Source: Candidatus Nomurabacteria bacterium
Lineage (GTDB): Bacteria; Patescibacteriota; Minisyncoccia; Phycocordibacterales; PALSA-1337
Assembly: GCA_943354625.1 (NCBI GenBank)
Contig: CALRCS010000013.1
Coordinates: 1 to 13,057 of the forward strand
Direction of reading: 5' to 3'
DNA length: 13,057 bases
Part shown: one piece after another, positions 1 to 5,884 of the stretch
Numbering within the stretch: the stretch's first letter is position 1
Layout: every line of letters begins with the position of its first letter
The notes under the pieces: model-generated
The model's input: only the letters and a program-made list of their open reading frames with translations
Databases searched by the model: none
What the model was told of the DNA's origin: nothing
Program-made: the position numbers and the translations under genes

Positions 1-501
1 TTTCACTAAAGTTTTGAATCCGACACTACCTTTCTCAAAGTCCGACAAAAAACTTTTCTCAAAAAATGATACGAGAGCAAGCAAATCCTTAATATCTGTA
101 CGAGTAAATAGCTGTCCTTCTGGCTTTGATCCGTAAAGGAGTAGAAAATGGTCTAGATGTTTAACAAAAACACTAATAGTAGTAGACACTCTTGGTCTAT
201 TTAAAGACCACTTACCTGTTTGTAATTCTTCTAAAGTATAAGCAATGATTTGAAAAGGTGGCTCTGTGATATTACCAAATTTTTCAGTTAAATCGTATAC
301 AGCAAAAAGATACTTCTCATCTCTAAGAATGACCACAACGTCAACGTCACTATCTGGCATCAATTCATCTCGAATATAACTTCCCTTTACGTAAATAGAC
401 AAAATTTCATCATTTGGGATAGAGTCTAGAATAATCTCTTTTGCTTTAGATAAAGAAATTTCTGCTTTTTCTTTTAGTGTTAATTGTTCTTGTTTTTCCA
501 T
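1..501 (-). CDS. Nucleotidyltransferase-domain protein, 3' end cut by the window
   Basis: The frame is open from an ATG at 499-501 to the window edge (167 residues visible) with no stop, so the C-terminus is missing. A nucleotidyltransferase-fold signature is visible: Gly40-Ser41 in KGSYIRDEL, followed by Asp52-Val-Asp54 in MPDSDVDVVV. This matches the GS...DxD pattern of the Pol-beta superfamily (minimal nucleotidyltransferases, aminoglycoside-type adenylyltransferases), where the two Asp bind Mg2+. The family transfers NMP to a small molecule, RNA or protein; the substrate cannot be told here. The region after the motif (residues 60-167) is mostly helical-looking, as expected for the substrate-binding part. 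A possible AGAAG lies 2 nt before the ATG, and an extended -10 lies just upstream. It could be the catalytic half of a MNT/HEPN-type pair, but no partner is visible. Confidence 0.8.
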   Translation of the reverse strand, partial: MEKQEQLTLKEKAEISLSKAKEIILDSIPNDEILSIYVKGSYIRDELMPDSDVDVVVILRDEKYLFAVYDLTEKFGNITEPPFQIIAYTLEELQTGKWSLNRPRVSTTISVFVKHLDHFLLLYGSKPEGQLFTRTDIKDLLALVSFFEKSFLSDFEKGSVGFKTLVK

Positions 502-516
502 ATCTTCTATTACGAA

Positions 517-525
517 ATAATAACA
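517..525 (-). promoter_or_regulatory. Extended -10 promoter candidate for the nucleotidyltransferase gene
   Basis: Read on the minus strand, TG-T-TATTAT (5 of 6 to TATAAT, with the TGn extension) ends at 517. No good -35 lies at 17 bp. Transcription would start about 7 nt downstream, leaving a leader of roughly 9 nt before the ATG at 501. Confidence 0.35.
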
Positions 526-561
526 TACAATATAATTCGGGTATATAAAAATATTCACCTT

Positions 562-581
562 GGTGACCCTACAGGGAGTCG
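562..581 (-). repeat. 20-bp exact duplicate of the tRNA-Glu 3' end
   Basis: These 20 bases are identical to 717-736, which hold the 3' acceptor strand and the 3' side of the T-arm of tRNA-Glu plus 2 nt of flank. The copy has the same orientation and lies about 155 bp downstream of the tRNA. Identity stops at the T-loop. It resembles either the far att site of a tRNA-targeting integration or the remnant of a decayed second tRNA; nothing encoded between the copies looks like an integrase. Confidence 0.7.
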
Positions 582-674
582 GTCACGAGTCCTCGCTTGC
601 TAGCTCGGCTCTCGACCCCACCTCGGACACCTTCGTGTCCTCCGGTTTTCGACTCCCTTACGATACCCTTCGCC
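582..674. other. GC-richer non-coding stretch between tRNA-end duplicates
   Basis: No credible gene is present. The stretch is more GC-rich than its surroundings and contains a small perfect hairpin, GGACAC-CTTC-GTGTCC, around 630-645. On the minus strand it shares the short words TATCGT and GGACAC with the tRNA-Glu 5' half, in the same order, ahead of the duplicated 3' end. That is compatible with a badly decayed tRNA copy, but the 5' acceptor strand no longer pairs with the 3' one. This is a weak interpretation. Confidence 0.3.
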
Positions 675-711
675 AAGAAAAAAGACATCACTGGGAGACG
701 TCCTTTTTCTT
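675..711 (-). terminator. Strong terminator hairpin after tRNA-Glu
   Basis: A 15-bp uninterrupted stem (675-689 with 697-711, two G-U pairs) closes a 7-nt loop. The outer stem is A-rich on one side and T-rich on the other, ending in TTTTTTCTT on the minus strand. It begins 8 nt after the tRNA 3' end, the expected place for an intrinsic terminator. The near symmetry means it could also stop plus-strand transcripts. Confidence 0.75.
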
Positions 712-718
712 GTCGAGG

Positions 719-790
719 TGACCCTACAGGGAGTCGAACCCTGCTTCCATCCTTGAGAAGGATGTGTCCTAGCCGATAGACGATAGGGCC
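719..790 (-). tRNA. tRNA-Glu (anticodon CUC)
   Basis: The minus strand folds into a complete 72-nt cloverleaf. The 7-bp acceptor stem (GGCCCTA with TAGGGTC) has one G-U pair. The anticodon stem CATCC/GGATG closes the loop TTCTCAA, giving anticodon CTC at positions 34-36, which reads GAG. The T-arm is CAGGG-TTCGACT-CCCTG with the canonical TTCGA core. The overall pattern (TCGTCTA in the D-arm, AGGACA before the anticodon stem) is typical of tRNA-Glu. The discriminator is A, followed by CCT, so the terminal CCA is not encoded and must be added. A hairpin terminator follows at 675-711. Confidence 0.95.
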
Positions 791-810
791 AATTTCTAAT
801 TATTTACTGA

Positions 811-920
811 AGGAAAAGAGAAATGATTTACGAAAGATCTTTCGAGGCTGTCGAGCCGAGAAAAGGAAGTTTTCCACCAGGAAAACTTACGAATCTTGAG
901 TAAGTCATTTCTCTTTTCCT
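811..920. repeat. 110-bp imperfect inverted-repeat element with internal hairpins
   Basis: The outer arms 811-830 and 901-920 are complementary over 20 bp with a single non-Watson-Crick position. Inside lie a perfect 12-bp palindrome GAAAGATCTTTC (832-843) and a 9-bp hairpin AAGTTTTCC-acca-GGAAAACTT (867-888). No ORF is contained. The element sits between the murF-end array and tRNA-Glu. The inner hairpin is followed on the minus strand by CCTTTTC, so it may help stop the murF transcript, but the size and nesting suggest a mobile structured repeat (MITE-like). No flanking target duplication is evident. Confidence 0.65.
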
Positions 921-960
921 CACCTTAAAATACATTAACTTTTACTTATTCGCAAGTACC

Positions 961-1046
961 TGTCATCGCATGATGGCAACCCACGCAGTGGAGCTGTCAT
1001 CACATGATGGCAACCCGCGAAGCGGAGCTGTCATCGCATGATGGCA
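961..1046. repeat. 34-bp tandem repeat of alternating hairpins (array 1), overlapping murF 3' end
   Basis: Two full 34-bp units (961-994, 995-1028) and an 18-bp third (1029-1046) are present. Each unit holds hairpin A, TGTCATC-nnAT-GATGGCA without the redundant T (961-978, 995-1012, 1029-1046; one G-U pair), then AAC, then hairpin B, then AGC. Hairpin B is CCAC-GCA-GTGG in unit 1 and CCGC-GAA-GCGG in unit 2, so an A-T pair has changed to G-C on both sides. The third A hairpin lies inside murF and encodes its last residues and TGA stop. There are no unique spacers, so this is not CRISPR. Confidence 0.85.
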
Positions 1047-2299
1047 AGCCACTCCTTATTCTGCCTTACCAATAACTCCTCAGCCCTCTCCGGCTCAGCC
1101 AGAAGAGCTTTTGACACCCTTTCCATTCTCATGGACTGGGAACCTTTTACAAAAACCACATCACCACTACCAACTATTCCTGCGACATATTCTCCAGCCT
1201 CTGACGAGGTATTGAAGTGAATACCCTGCTTACTCATAAACTTTGCTCTAGGTCCTACTGTAATCAAAACATCACATGATTGCAAAGCTTGAACTCCGGC
1301 TTTTCTATGTTCCTCTGTAGAAAAATTTCCAAGCTCCATCATATCGCCAAGAACTGCAATTCTTTTACCTGAGACTTGCAGTGTAGCAAGAGCATTAAGA
1401 CCTTCATGTAGAGCATCTGGTGATGAATTGTAACTATCATCGATAATAATTGATCCATTCTTCCCTTTTATAATATTCATTCGTCCTGGTGGTATGAGAT
1501 TATGTTCAAATGAATCAACAATCTTTGATATAGGTATATTATTTGCTATTCCAACAGCCACTGCAGCAATTACAGGATAGACTTGCTGGTTACCAATAGC
1601 ACCAACTATCTTCATAGGAATACTATTTCCTTTAAAATTAATTCTAAATGACATTCCCTGTGGTAATTTATTTTCATCATAAAGTACAAAGATACTAGAA
1701 GCTGTAACTGTTGCCATTTTATTTATTCCAAAAGTCAAAATGGTCTTATTAAAATTTTGTGATAATGTATTTACTTTATCATCATCAGCAAAAAGTATTA
1801 ATGTTCCATCATTTTTTAATGATTTAATCAAATAAGATTTTTCTTTCACAACTTCGGCTGGTGAAGAAAAAAATTCAACGTGTACAGGAATATCACCAAT
1901 CTTGGTTATAACTGCTACATCTATTCGTAGCCATTTTGATATTGATTCAATATCATGGGGGTGATCAGCTCCCACCTCAAGTACAAGAAATTTCGGGTAG
2001 TTAGATTTAAAAACAATAAGTTCTAGACCCTCTAGGATATTTGAAATCCAAATAAATGGATCATTCCAACCATTATGACACCCAAGTATAGTAAGTGGTA
2101 CACCTATTTCACTATTGAAACTTTTTTCGCTTTTTCTAACATGAAATACTGAAGAAAGAACAGTAAAAATCGCATCTTTTGTAGATGTCTTACCAACTGT
2201 CCCAGTAACGGCTATGATCGTGGGTTTGTATTTTTTTAAAATCAACTTGGATTCTAGGATAAGAATTGAAGATATAATTTTTTTAATTAATGCTTTCAT
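1031..2299 (-). CDS. murF: UDP-N-acetylmuramoyl-tripeptide--D-alanyl-D-alanine ligase (MurF), N-terminally short
   Basis: The enzyme adds D-Ala-D-Ala to the UDP-MurNAc-tripeptide in the cytoplasm, with ATP. All central and C-terminal Mur ligase landmarks are present: the P-loop TGTVGKTST (32-40), EVGADHPHD (the EMGA motif), DDSYNSSPDA (DDSYNANP in the family), LGDMMELG and VKGSQSMRMERV. At 422 residues the P-loop sits at residue 32 instead of roughly 100 as in E. coli MurF, so the N-terminal substrate-binding domain is absent. A short helix of mixed hydrophobic and basic residues replaces it. The ATG at 2299 is 23 nt after ftsI and has no Shine-Dalgarno. It is the last gene of the dcw operon here. 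Its final codons and stop (LAIMR-stop) are formed by a hairpin unit of the adjacent array. The motifs favour MurF over other Mur ligases. Confidence 0.88.
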   Translation of the reverse strand: MKALIKKIISSILILESKLILKKYKPTIIAVTGTVGKTSTKDAIFTVLSSVFHVRKSEKSFNSEIGVPLTILGCHNGWNDPFIWISNILEGLELIVFKSNYPKFLVLEVGADHPHDIESISKWLRIDVAVITKIGDIPVHVEFFSSPAEVVKEKSYLIKSLKNDGTLILFADDDKVNTLSQNFNKTILTFGINKMATVTASSIFVLYDENKLPQGMSFRINFKGNSIPMKIVGAIGNQQVYPVIAAVAVGIANNIPISKIVDSFEHNLIPPGRMNIIKGKNGSIIIDDSYNSSPDALHEGLNALATLQVSGKRIAVLGDMMELGNFSTEEHRKAGVQALQSCDVLITVGPRAKFMSKQGIHFNTSSEAGEYVAGIVGSGDVVFVKGSQSMRMERVSKALLAEPERAEELLVRQNKEWLAIMR

Positions 2300-2322
2300 G
2301 TGTTTTTTGAATATTACAGTAA

Positions 2323-4035
2323 TTATCTATCTGGTGGGATCTCGTAGTAGTTAATAAGGAGCTTTGTAAGCTCTATAAATGGGTCTGTTAGAGTCGCAGA
2401 AGCATACTCTACATCTTTCGGATATACATGATACAAAAACACTATAAATCTAGGGTTATATGCTGGAAAGTACCCAAAAAATGAATGCAGGTACCTATCC
2501 TTATAATACCCTCCATTAACAGGATCTGCAATCTGCGCAGTACCTGTCTTTGCCGCAACCGTATAGTGTTCCATCTTTACTTCACCCTTTTTAAGAGCCT
2601 TATCAACGACAGTCACTAGCATATCTGTAACATCATCCACCGACTCTTTCTTCAAAACTTGTATAGTAGGTGGTAATTTTATTTCTTCACTAGTTCCATC
2701 AGAATATTCTATACTCTTTGCCACGTGCGGGGTTACGAGCTTTCCATCATTTGCTAGTACTGAAAGTGCTCTTATTGTCTGCATAGGAGTCATAGAAATT
2801 CCTTGACCATATGAAATAGTGGCAATTTCAACATCCCTTCCAGTAATTAAATTTTTTGTAAGTCCTTTTTGTTCATTTGGTTGATCAATACCTGTAATTT
2901 CTCCTAGCCCATAGCTCAAAAAATATTTTGAAAATGTTTCTAGTCCCATTTTTAGAGAAACGTATGCAACACCGACATTCAAAGACTGACTCAGTATTTC
3001 CTGCATCGGAATTATTCCTCGGGCTTTACCGTCAAAGTTTGATATCTTTCTACCACTTAGTAGAAGAGAGCCCGTATCATTATATGTAGATTTTACTGTA
3101 ATAGCACCGGAATCTATTCCTGAGGCCATGGTTAGTGGTTTAATAATTGATCCCATTTCATATGAATTCTCTACAAGAGGATTTGAAAGAACTGACGGAT
3201 CATTAATATTTGAAAGGTCATTTGGATTAAAACTTGGAAGACTTGCCATTGCATATATCTGACCATTTTTTGGATCCATAATTATTCCACCAATAGAATC
3301 TGACTTCCATTTCTTTTTTGTTTCTAATAATATATTTTCCAAATAGCTTTCTACTGTTGGCTCAATAGATGTCACTATATCACCTTCATTTACTTTATCT
3401 TCAAAAACCGTTCTTTTTATTCCAGAAAAAAGTTCAGCAAAAAAATTCATATTTGATACTGAGTTTTTTCTAGATAAAACTTCTTCATAATAGCTTTCAA
3501 GTCCATATCTACCCCCTAGTTTATTATTTTTATCAAGCCCAATGATACCGATAGTATTTGCAGCTAGTGTATCTGCTGGGTATATTCTCCAACTCTCTTT
3601 TTGAATATCCACACCAGGAATCCTCAAGGAAGATATAGAAAGACCTGTAGTAGTATCCAATCTCTTTTGTATTTCTTTATATACACTATCAGTCTGCGAA
3701 GCTTTTTGTAGGAAAACATCTTTATCTGTATTTATGTATTGAGAAAGAGCCTCGTATATCTGTAGTGGGTCTTTGATAATTTTGGGATTCAAGGAGAGAT
3801 TGTAACCATCTTTTATAGTAGCAGCCGCAATTTTTATTCCATCTTTTGATGTAAAAAAAATTGACCCGCGATTAAAATTTGTATCTGCAGGTTTAACATA
3901 TTGTTTCTGTGCCTTTATACTATAATCATTCCCATCAATAACCTGCACAAAAAATAATTTAGACAAAATCACAAGTGCATAAAAAAATACACAAGCGACG
4001 ATAATTCTAGTTCTTAATATTAGATTATAATTCAT
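2323..4035 (-). CDS. ftsI: Class B penicillin-binding protein, division transpeptidase (FtsI/PBP3-like)
   Basis: This is the D,D-transpeptidase that crosslinks septal peptidoglycan outside the membrane. The 570 residues start with one membrane anchor (about 9-31) and the class B dimerisation region (NRGSIFFTSKDG near 55-66). The transpeptidase domain has all three active-site motifs: S296-IIK299 (SxxK with the nucleophilic Ser), S351-L-N353 (SxN) and K496-TGT499. Length and motif spacing are normal for the family. The ATG overlaps the end of the FtsL-like gene by 11 nt, implying translational coupling. Position after rsmH and an ftsL-like gene and before murF is the classic dcw order, which supports a septal rather than elongation role. 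A second class B PBP at 10889-12568 goes with mreCD. Confidence 0.92.
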   Translation of the reverse strand: MNYNLILRTRIIVACVFFYALVILSKLFFVQVIDGNDYSIKAQKQYVKPADTNFNRGSIFFTSKDGIKIAAATIKDGYNLSLNPKIIKDPLQIYEALSQYINTDKDVFLQKASQTDSVYKEIQKRLDTTTGLSISSLRIPGVDIQKESWRIYPADTLAANTIGIIGLDKNNKLGGRYGLESYYEEVLSRKNSVSNMNFFAELFSGIKRTVFEDKVNEGDIVTSIEPTVESYLENILLETKKKWKSDSIGGIIMDPKNGQIYAMASLPSFNPNDLSNINDPSVLSNPLVENSYEMGSIIKPLTMASGIDSGAITVKSTYNDTGSLLLSGRKISNFDGKARGIIPMQEILSQSLNVGVAYVSLKMGLETFSKYFLSYGLGEITGIDQPNEQKGLTKNLITGRDVEIATISYGQGISMTPMQTIRALSVLANDGKLVTPHVAKSIEYSDGTSEEIKLPPTIQVLKKESVDDVTDMLVTVVDKALKKGEVKMEHYTVAAKTGTAQIADPVNGGYYKDRYLHSFFGYFPAYNPRFIVFLYHVYPKDVEYASATLTDPFIELTKLLINYYEIPPDR

Positions 4036-4354
4036 TATGATCGGCCATAGCGGTCAAAGACTTCTTTGAAATATACGATGTATTCAAAGCATCCTTAAAC
4101 CCCTTTTCGCGGGCCAATTCAATGTTTATTGTATTCTTGACTATAAAATATTTTGCTTCAAGCTCGCTTACCCTTGTAGAAATTACACGAGATTCCTTTA
4201 CAAGACCTTCTCGGGTAACAACATCAGTAATTGCATTGCGAAGTAAATATAAATATGAAAATCCAGAAATTACAATACTAATAACTACAATAATAAAGAT
4301 TCTCTCTTTAAATCGAAGTATTTCATTTATATTTTGTGCTATTGCCTGAGTCAT
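4025..4354 (-). CDS. FtsL-like small bitopic division protein
   Basis: A 109-residue protein with a short cytoplasmic N-terminus, one transmembrane segment (about 19-38) and an extracytoplasmic part. That part begins with a helical stretch resembling a short coiled coil (VKESRVISTRVSELEAKYFI). This is the FtsL/DivIC architecture; FtsL forms a trimer with FtsB and FtsQ that activates FtsWI at the septum. Sequence conservation in the family is very low, so the assignment rests on topology and on its place between rsmH and ftsI, exactly where ftsL lies in dcw clusters. It starts 18 nt after rsmH and overlaps ftsI by 11 nt. An unrelated anchored protein cannot be ruled out. Confidence 0.65.
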   Translation of the reverse strand: MTQAIAQNINEILRFKERIFIIVVISIVISGFSYLYLLRNAITDVVTREGLVKESRVISTRVSELEAKYFIVKNTINIELAREKGFKDALNTSYISKKSLTAMADHNEL

Positions 4355-4372
4355 ATTTATCTTTATAAATTA

Positions 4373-5272
4373 TTAAATTTTTTCTAAAATTCTTAGTTTT
4401 GCACTTCTAGATCGCGGATTTTCCAGAACTTCCTGCTCGCTCGGGGTTATTGGTCTTTTTGTAATTACGATAGCTTCTCCAGTTTCTTCTTTTTCTTTAT
4501 TAAAATTTTTAACTATTCTATCTTCTAGACTATGAAAAGAAATTACTGCCATTCTTCCTTTGCTTTCCAACTTTGTAAATCCTTGCGCCAGACCCGCCTT
4601 CAAGGTATTCAATTCATCATTTACAGCGATGCGTAAAGCCTGAAATGTTCTTGTGGCTGGATGAAGCCTTCCCTTTTTATAAAATACTGGTACTGAATTT
4701 GAGATTATCTCAACAAGTTCAGAAGTTGTTTCAATCTTTTTTTTCTCTCTGTAGGTAACAATGGCATGAGCAATCCTTCTAGAATATTTTTCTTCCCCGT
4801 AGCCATATATTACATCTGCTATATTTCCTTCTTGCCATGTATTTACTATTTCAAATGCTATTAAATCACCATCTTGAGGATACTTTTTAAAGGTCATCAT
4901 CAAGGGCTCATCTTTTTTAAAAGAAAATCCTCTACCAGATGTTTCAAATTGATCAGAAGACAAACCGAGATCAAGCATGAACCTATTTATTTTCGGAATA
5001 TTTAAATCATTCAAAACCTTATCTAAAACAGCATAACTTGATTCTACAAGCGCCACGTCCTTATAGCCATTCAATCGTTTTTTTGATCTCTCCAATGCTT
5101 CTGTATCCCTATCAAGTCCTATGACTTTCAAATCGCCTTTTACTAACTGTAATGCGTATTCTGCATGACCTGCACTTCCTAGCGTTCCGTCCAAATAGAC
5201 ATCACCTGGGTGAATATTTAGCCCCTCAATTGATTCTTTTAAAAGAACTGTCTTATGTATTAGGTCAGCCAT
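4373..5272 (-). CDS. rsmH: 16S rRNA (cytosine(1402)-N4)-methyltransferase RsmH (MraW)
   Basis: This SAM-dependent enzyme methylates N4 of C1402 in 16S rRNA at the ribosomal P site. The 299-residue length is typical. Family signatures are clear: DGTLGSAGHA (28-37, SAM loop), DLGLSSDQ (101-108), GRGFSF (113-118), HPATRTFQALR (204-214), SFHSLEDR (245-252) and the C-terminal PRSRSAKLR (286-294). Two differences are visible. The SAM loop has SAG where the usual form is GGG or GAG, and the usual (D/G)PLDMRM is EPLMMTF here. The ATG at 5272 lies 6 nt after the mraZ stop. mraZ-rsmH adjacency is one of the most conserved gene orders in bacteria, so the call is secure. Confidence 0.96.
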   Translation of the reverse strand: MADLIHKTVLLKESIEGLNIHPGDVYLDGTLGSAGHAEYALQLVKGDLKVIGLDRDTEALERSKKRLNGYKDVALVESSYAVLDKVLNDLNIPKINRFMLDLGLSSDQFETSGRGFSFKKDEPLMMTFKKYPQDGDLIAFEIVNTWQEGNIADVIYGYGEEKYSRRIAHAIVTYREKKKIETTSELVEIISNSVPVFYKKGRLHPATRTFQALRIAVNDELNTLKAGLAQGFTKLESKGRMAVISFHSLEDRIVKNFNKEKEETGEAIVITKRPITPSEQEVLENPRSRSAKLRILEKI

Positions 5273-5278
5273 ACGTAT

Positions 5279-5722
5279 TTAAAGAATTCCCGCTGATCCA
5301 AGCTTTTCAGCCAATGCATCAGTTTTCTTTTCAACGGCTATACGATATGTAGACCAGACTTTTTCATCCCAGACTTCAACCCTATTTAGAACACCAATGA
5401 TTGCCACTTTACTAGTGAGACCAGCGTGTTCACAAAGATGAACTGGGATTAAAATACGTCCAATCGTATCAACTTCTACTTCAGTCGCTCGACCGAAAAT
5501 AATACGATTAAAGTTTCTATTATCTGCTTGCAATACTGATGATGAATCTGGACGCGATAATCTCTCAGCAAACTCTTTCCATCCTTTCAGCGTAAAGATG
5601 AAAAGACAGCTATCTATCCCTGGAGCGATTACAACAGTAGTTCCCATCTCCTTTCGAAATTTCGAAGGAAGAGAAACTCTACTCTTATCATCTATCGTGT
5701 GCAGGTGTTCTCCGATCAGCAT
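5279..5722 (-). CDS. mraZ: Transcriptional regulator MraZ
   Basis: MraZ is an AbrB/SpoVT-fold DNA-binding protein that forms a ring and controls the dcw operon by binding repeats in its own promoter. The 147 residues hold the two tandem half-domains: LHTIDDKSRVSLPSKFR near 7-23 and VDTIGRILIPVHL near 84-96. The second carries the canonical DxxGR; in the first the Gly of DxKGR is Ser (DDKSR). It is the first gene of the operon, with 6 nt to rsmH. No Shine-Dalgarno precedes the ATG at 5722. Four direct repeats resembling MraZ boxes overlap the promoter at 5809-5844, so autoregulation is likely. Confidence 0.95.
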   Translation of the reverse strand: MLIGEHLHTIDDKSRVSLPSKFRKEMGTTVVIAPGIDSCLFIFTLKGWKEFAERLSRPDSSSVLQADNRNFNRIIFGRATEVEVDTIGRILIPVHLCEHAGLTSKVAIIGVLNRVEVWDEKVWSTYRIAVEKKTDALAEKLGSAGIL

Positions 5723-5750
5723 TTTATTTATTCAAGTGAAAATATTTTAA

Positions 5751-5810
5751 GAAATTATTTAGATTTTATTTCTAAGGTCGAATCAAAGAAATAAAATCGC
5801 TAATAATTTC
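5751..5810 (-). promoter_or_regulatory. Long leader hairpin upstream of mraZ
   Basis: A two-part stem is visible. The outer 9 bp pair 5751-5759 with 5802-5810, and the inner 11 bp (GATTTTATTTC with GAAATAAAATC) pair 5762-5772 with 5788-5798. They are separated by a 2x3 internal loop and close a 15-nt apical loop. All 20 pairs are Watson-Crick. It lies in the transcribed leader between the predicted start site (about 5827) and the mraZ ATG. No U-run follows, so it is not a plain terminator. It could be an RNA-stability or translation-control structure, or a DNA-level inverted repeat. Confidence 0.6.
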
Positions 5811-5844
5811 CTACTTCTTCCCACTTATGTACCATTTTATCCCA
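5809..5844 (-). promoter_or_regulatory. MraZ-box cluster (four TGGNA-type direct repeats)
   Basis: Read on the minus strand, TGGGA (5844-5840), TGGTA (5834-5830), TGGGA (5823-5819) and TAGGA (5813-5809) follow each other with spacers of 5, 6 and 5 nt, so each repeat is on the same helix face. E. coli MraZ is known to bind TGGGN repeats separated by 5 nt upstream of mraZ. The boxes cover the -10 and the initial transcribed region, which fits autorepression. Confidence 0.75.
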
Positions 5845-5862
5845 CTCTATATAACAATGCAA
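5834..5862 (-). promoter_or_regulatory. Promoter of the mraZ (dcw) operon
   Basis: -35 TTGCAT (5862-5857) and -10 TAAAAT (5839-5834, 5 of 6 to consensus) are separated by 17 bp on the minus strand. Start is predicted near 5827, giving a leader of about 105 nt. The -10 lies between MraZ boxes 1 and 2. An intrinsic terminator ends directly upstream, isolating the promoter from read-through. Confidence 0.6.
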
Positions 5863-5863
5863 T

Positions 5864-5884
5864 AAAAAAACCCATAGACATGGG
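5864..5884 (-). terminator. Terminator at the end of hairpin array 2
   Basis: On the minus strand CCCAT-GTCT-ATGGG (5884-5871) is followed by seven T (5870-5864). The stem is short (5 bp), but the T-run and its place just before the mraZ promoter fit an intrinsic terminator. The hairpin is the last member of array 2 and shares half its sequence with the neighbouring ATCCCC/GGGGAT hairpin. Confidence 0.6.

Noticed and set aside
1..501. Broken gene or frameshift in the nucleotidyltransferase
   Set aside because: All 167 codons read through without a stop. It is simply cut by the window edge.
597..779. Plus-strand ORF of 60 codons
   Set aside because: It runs through the terminator and antisense to tRNA-Glu, so it is a by-product of structured GC-rich sequence.
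961..1046. CRISPR array
   Set aside because: The 34-bp units are directly contiguous with no unique spacers, only 2.5 units exist, and no cas genes are in the window.
5751..5810. Known riboswitch or transcription attenuator upstream of mraZ
   Set aside because: There is a long hairpin but no recognised aptamer core, no U-run after it and no alternative antiterminator that I can see.
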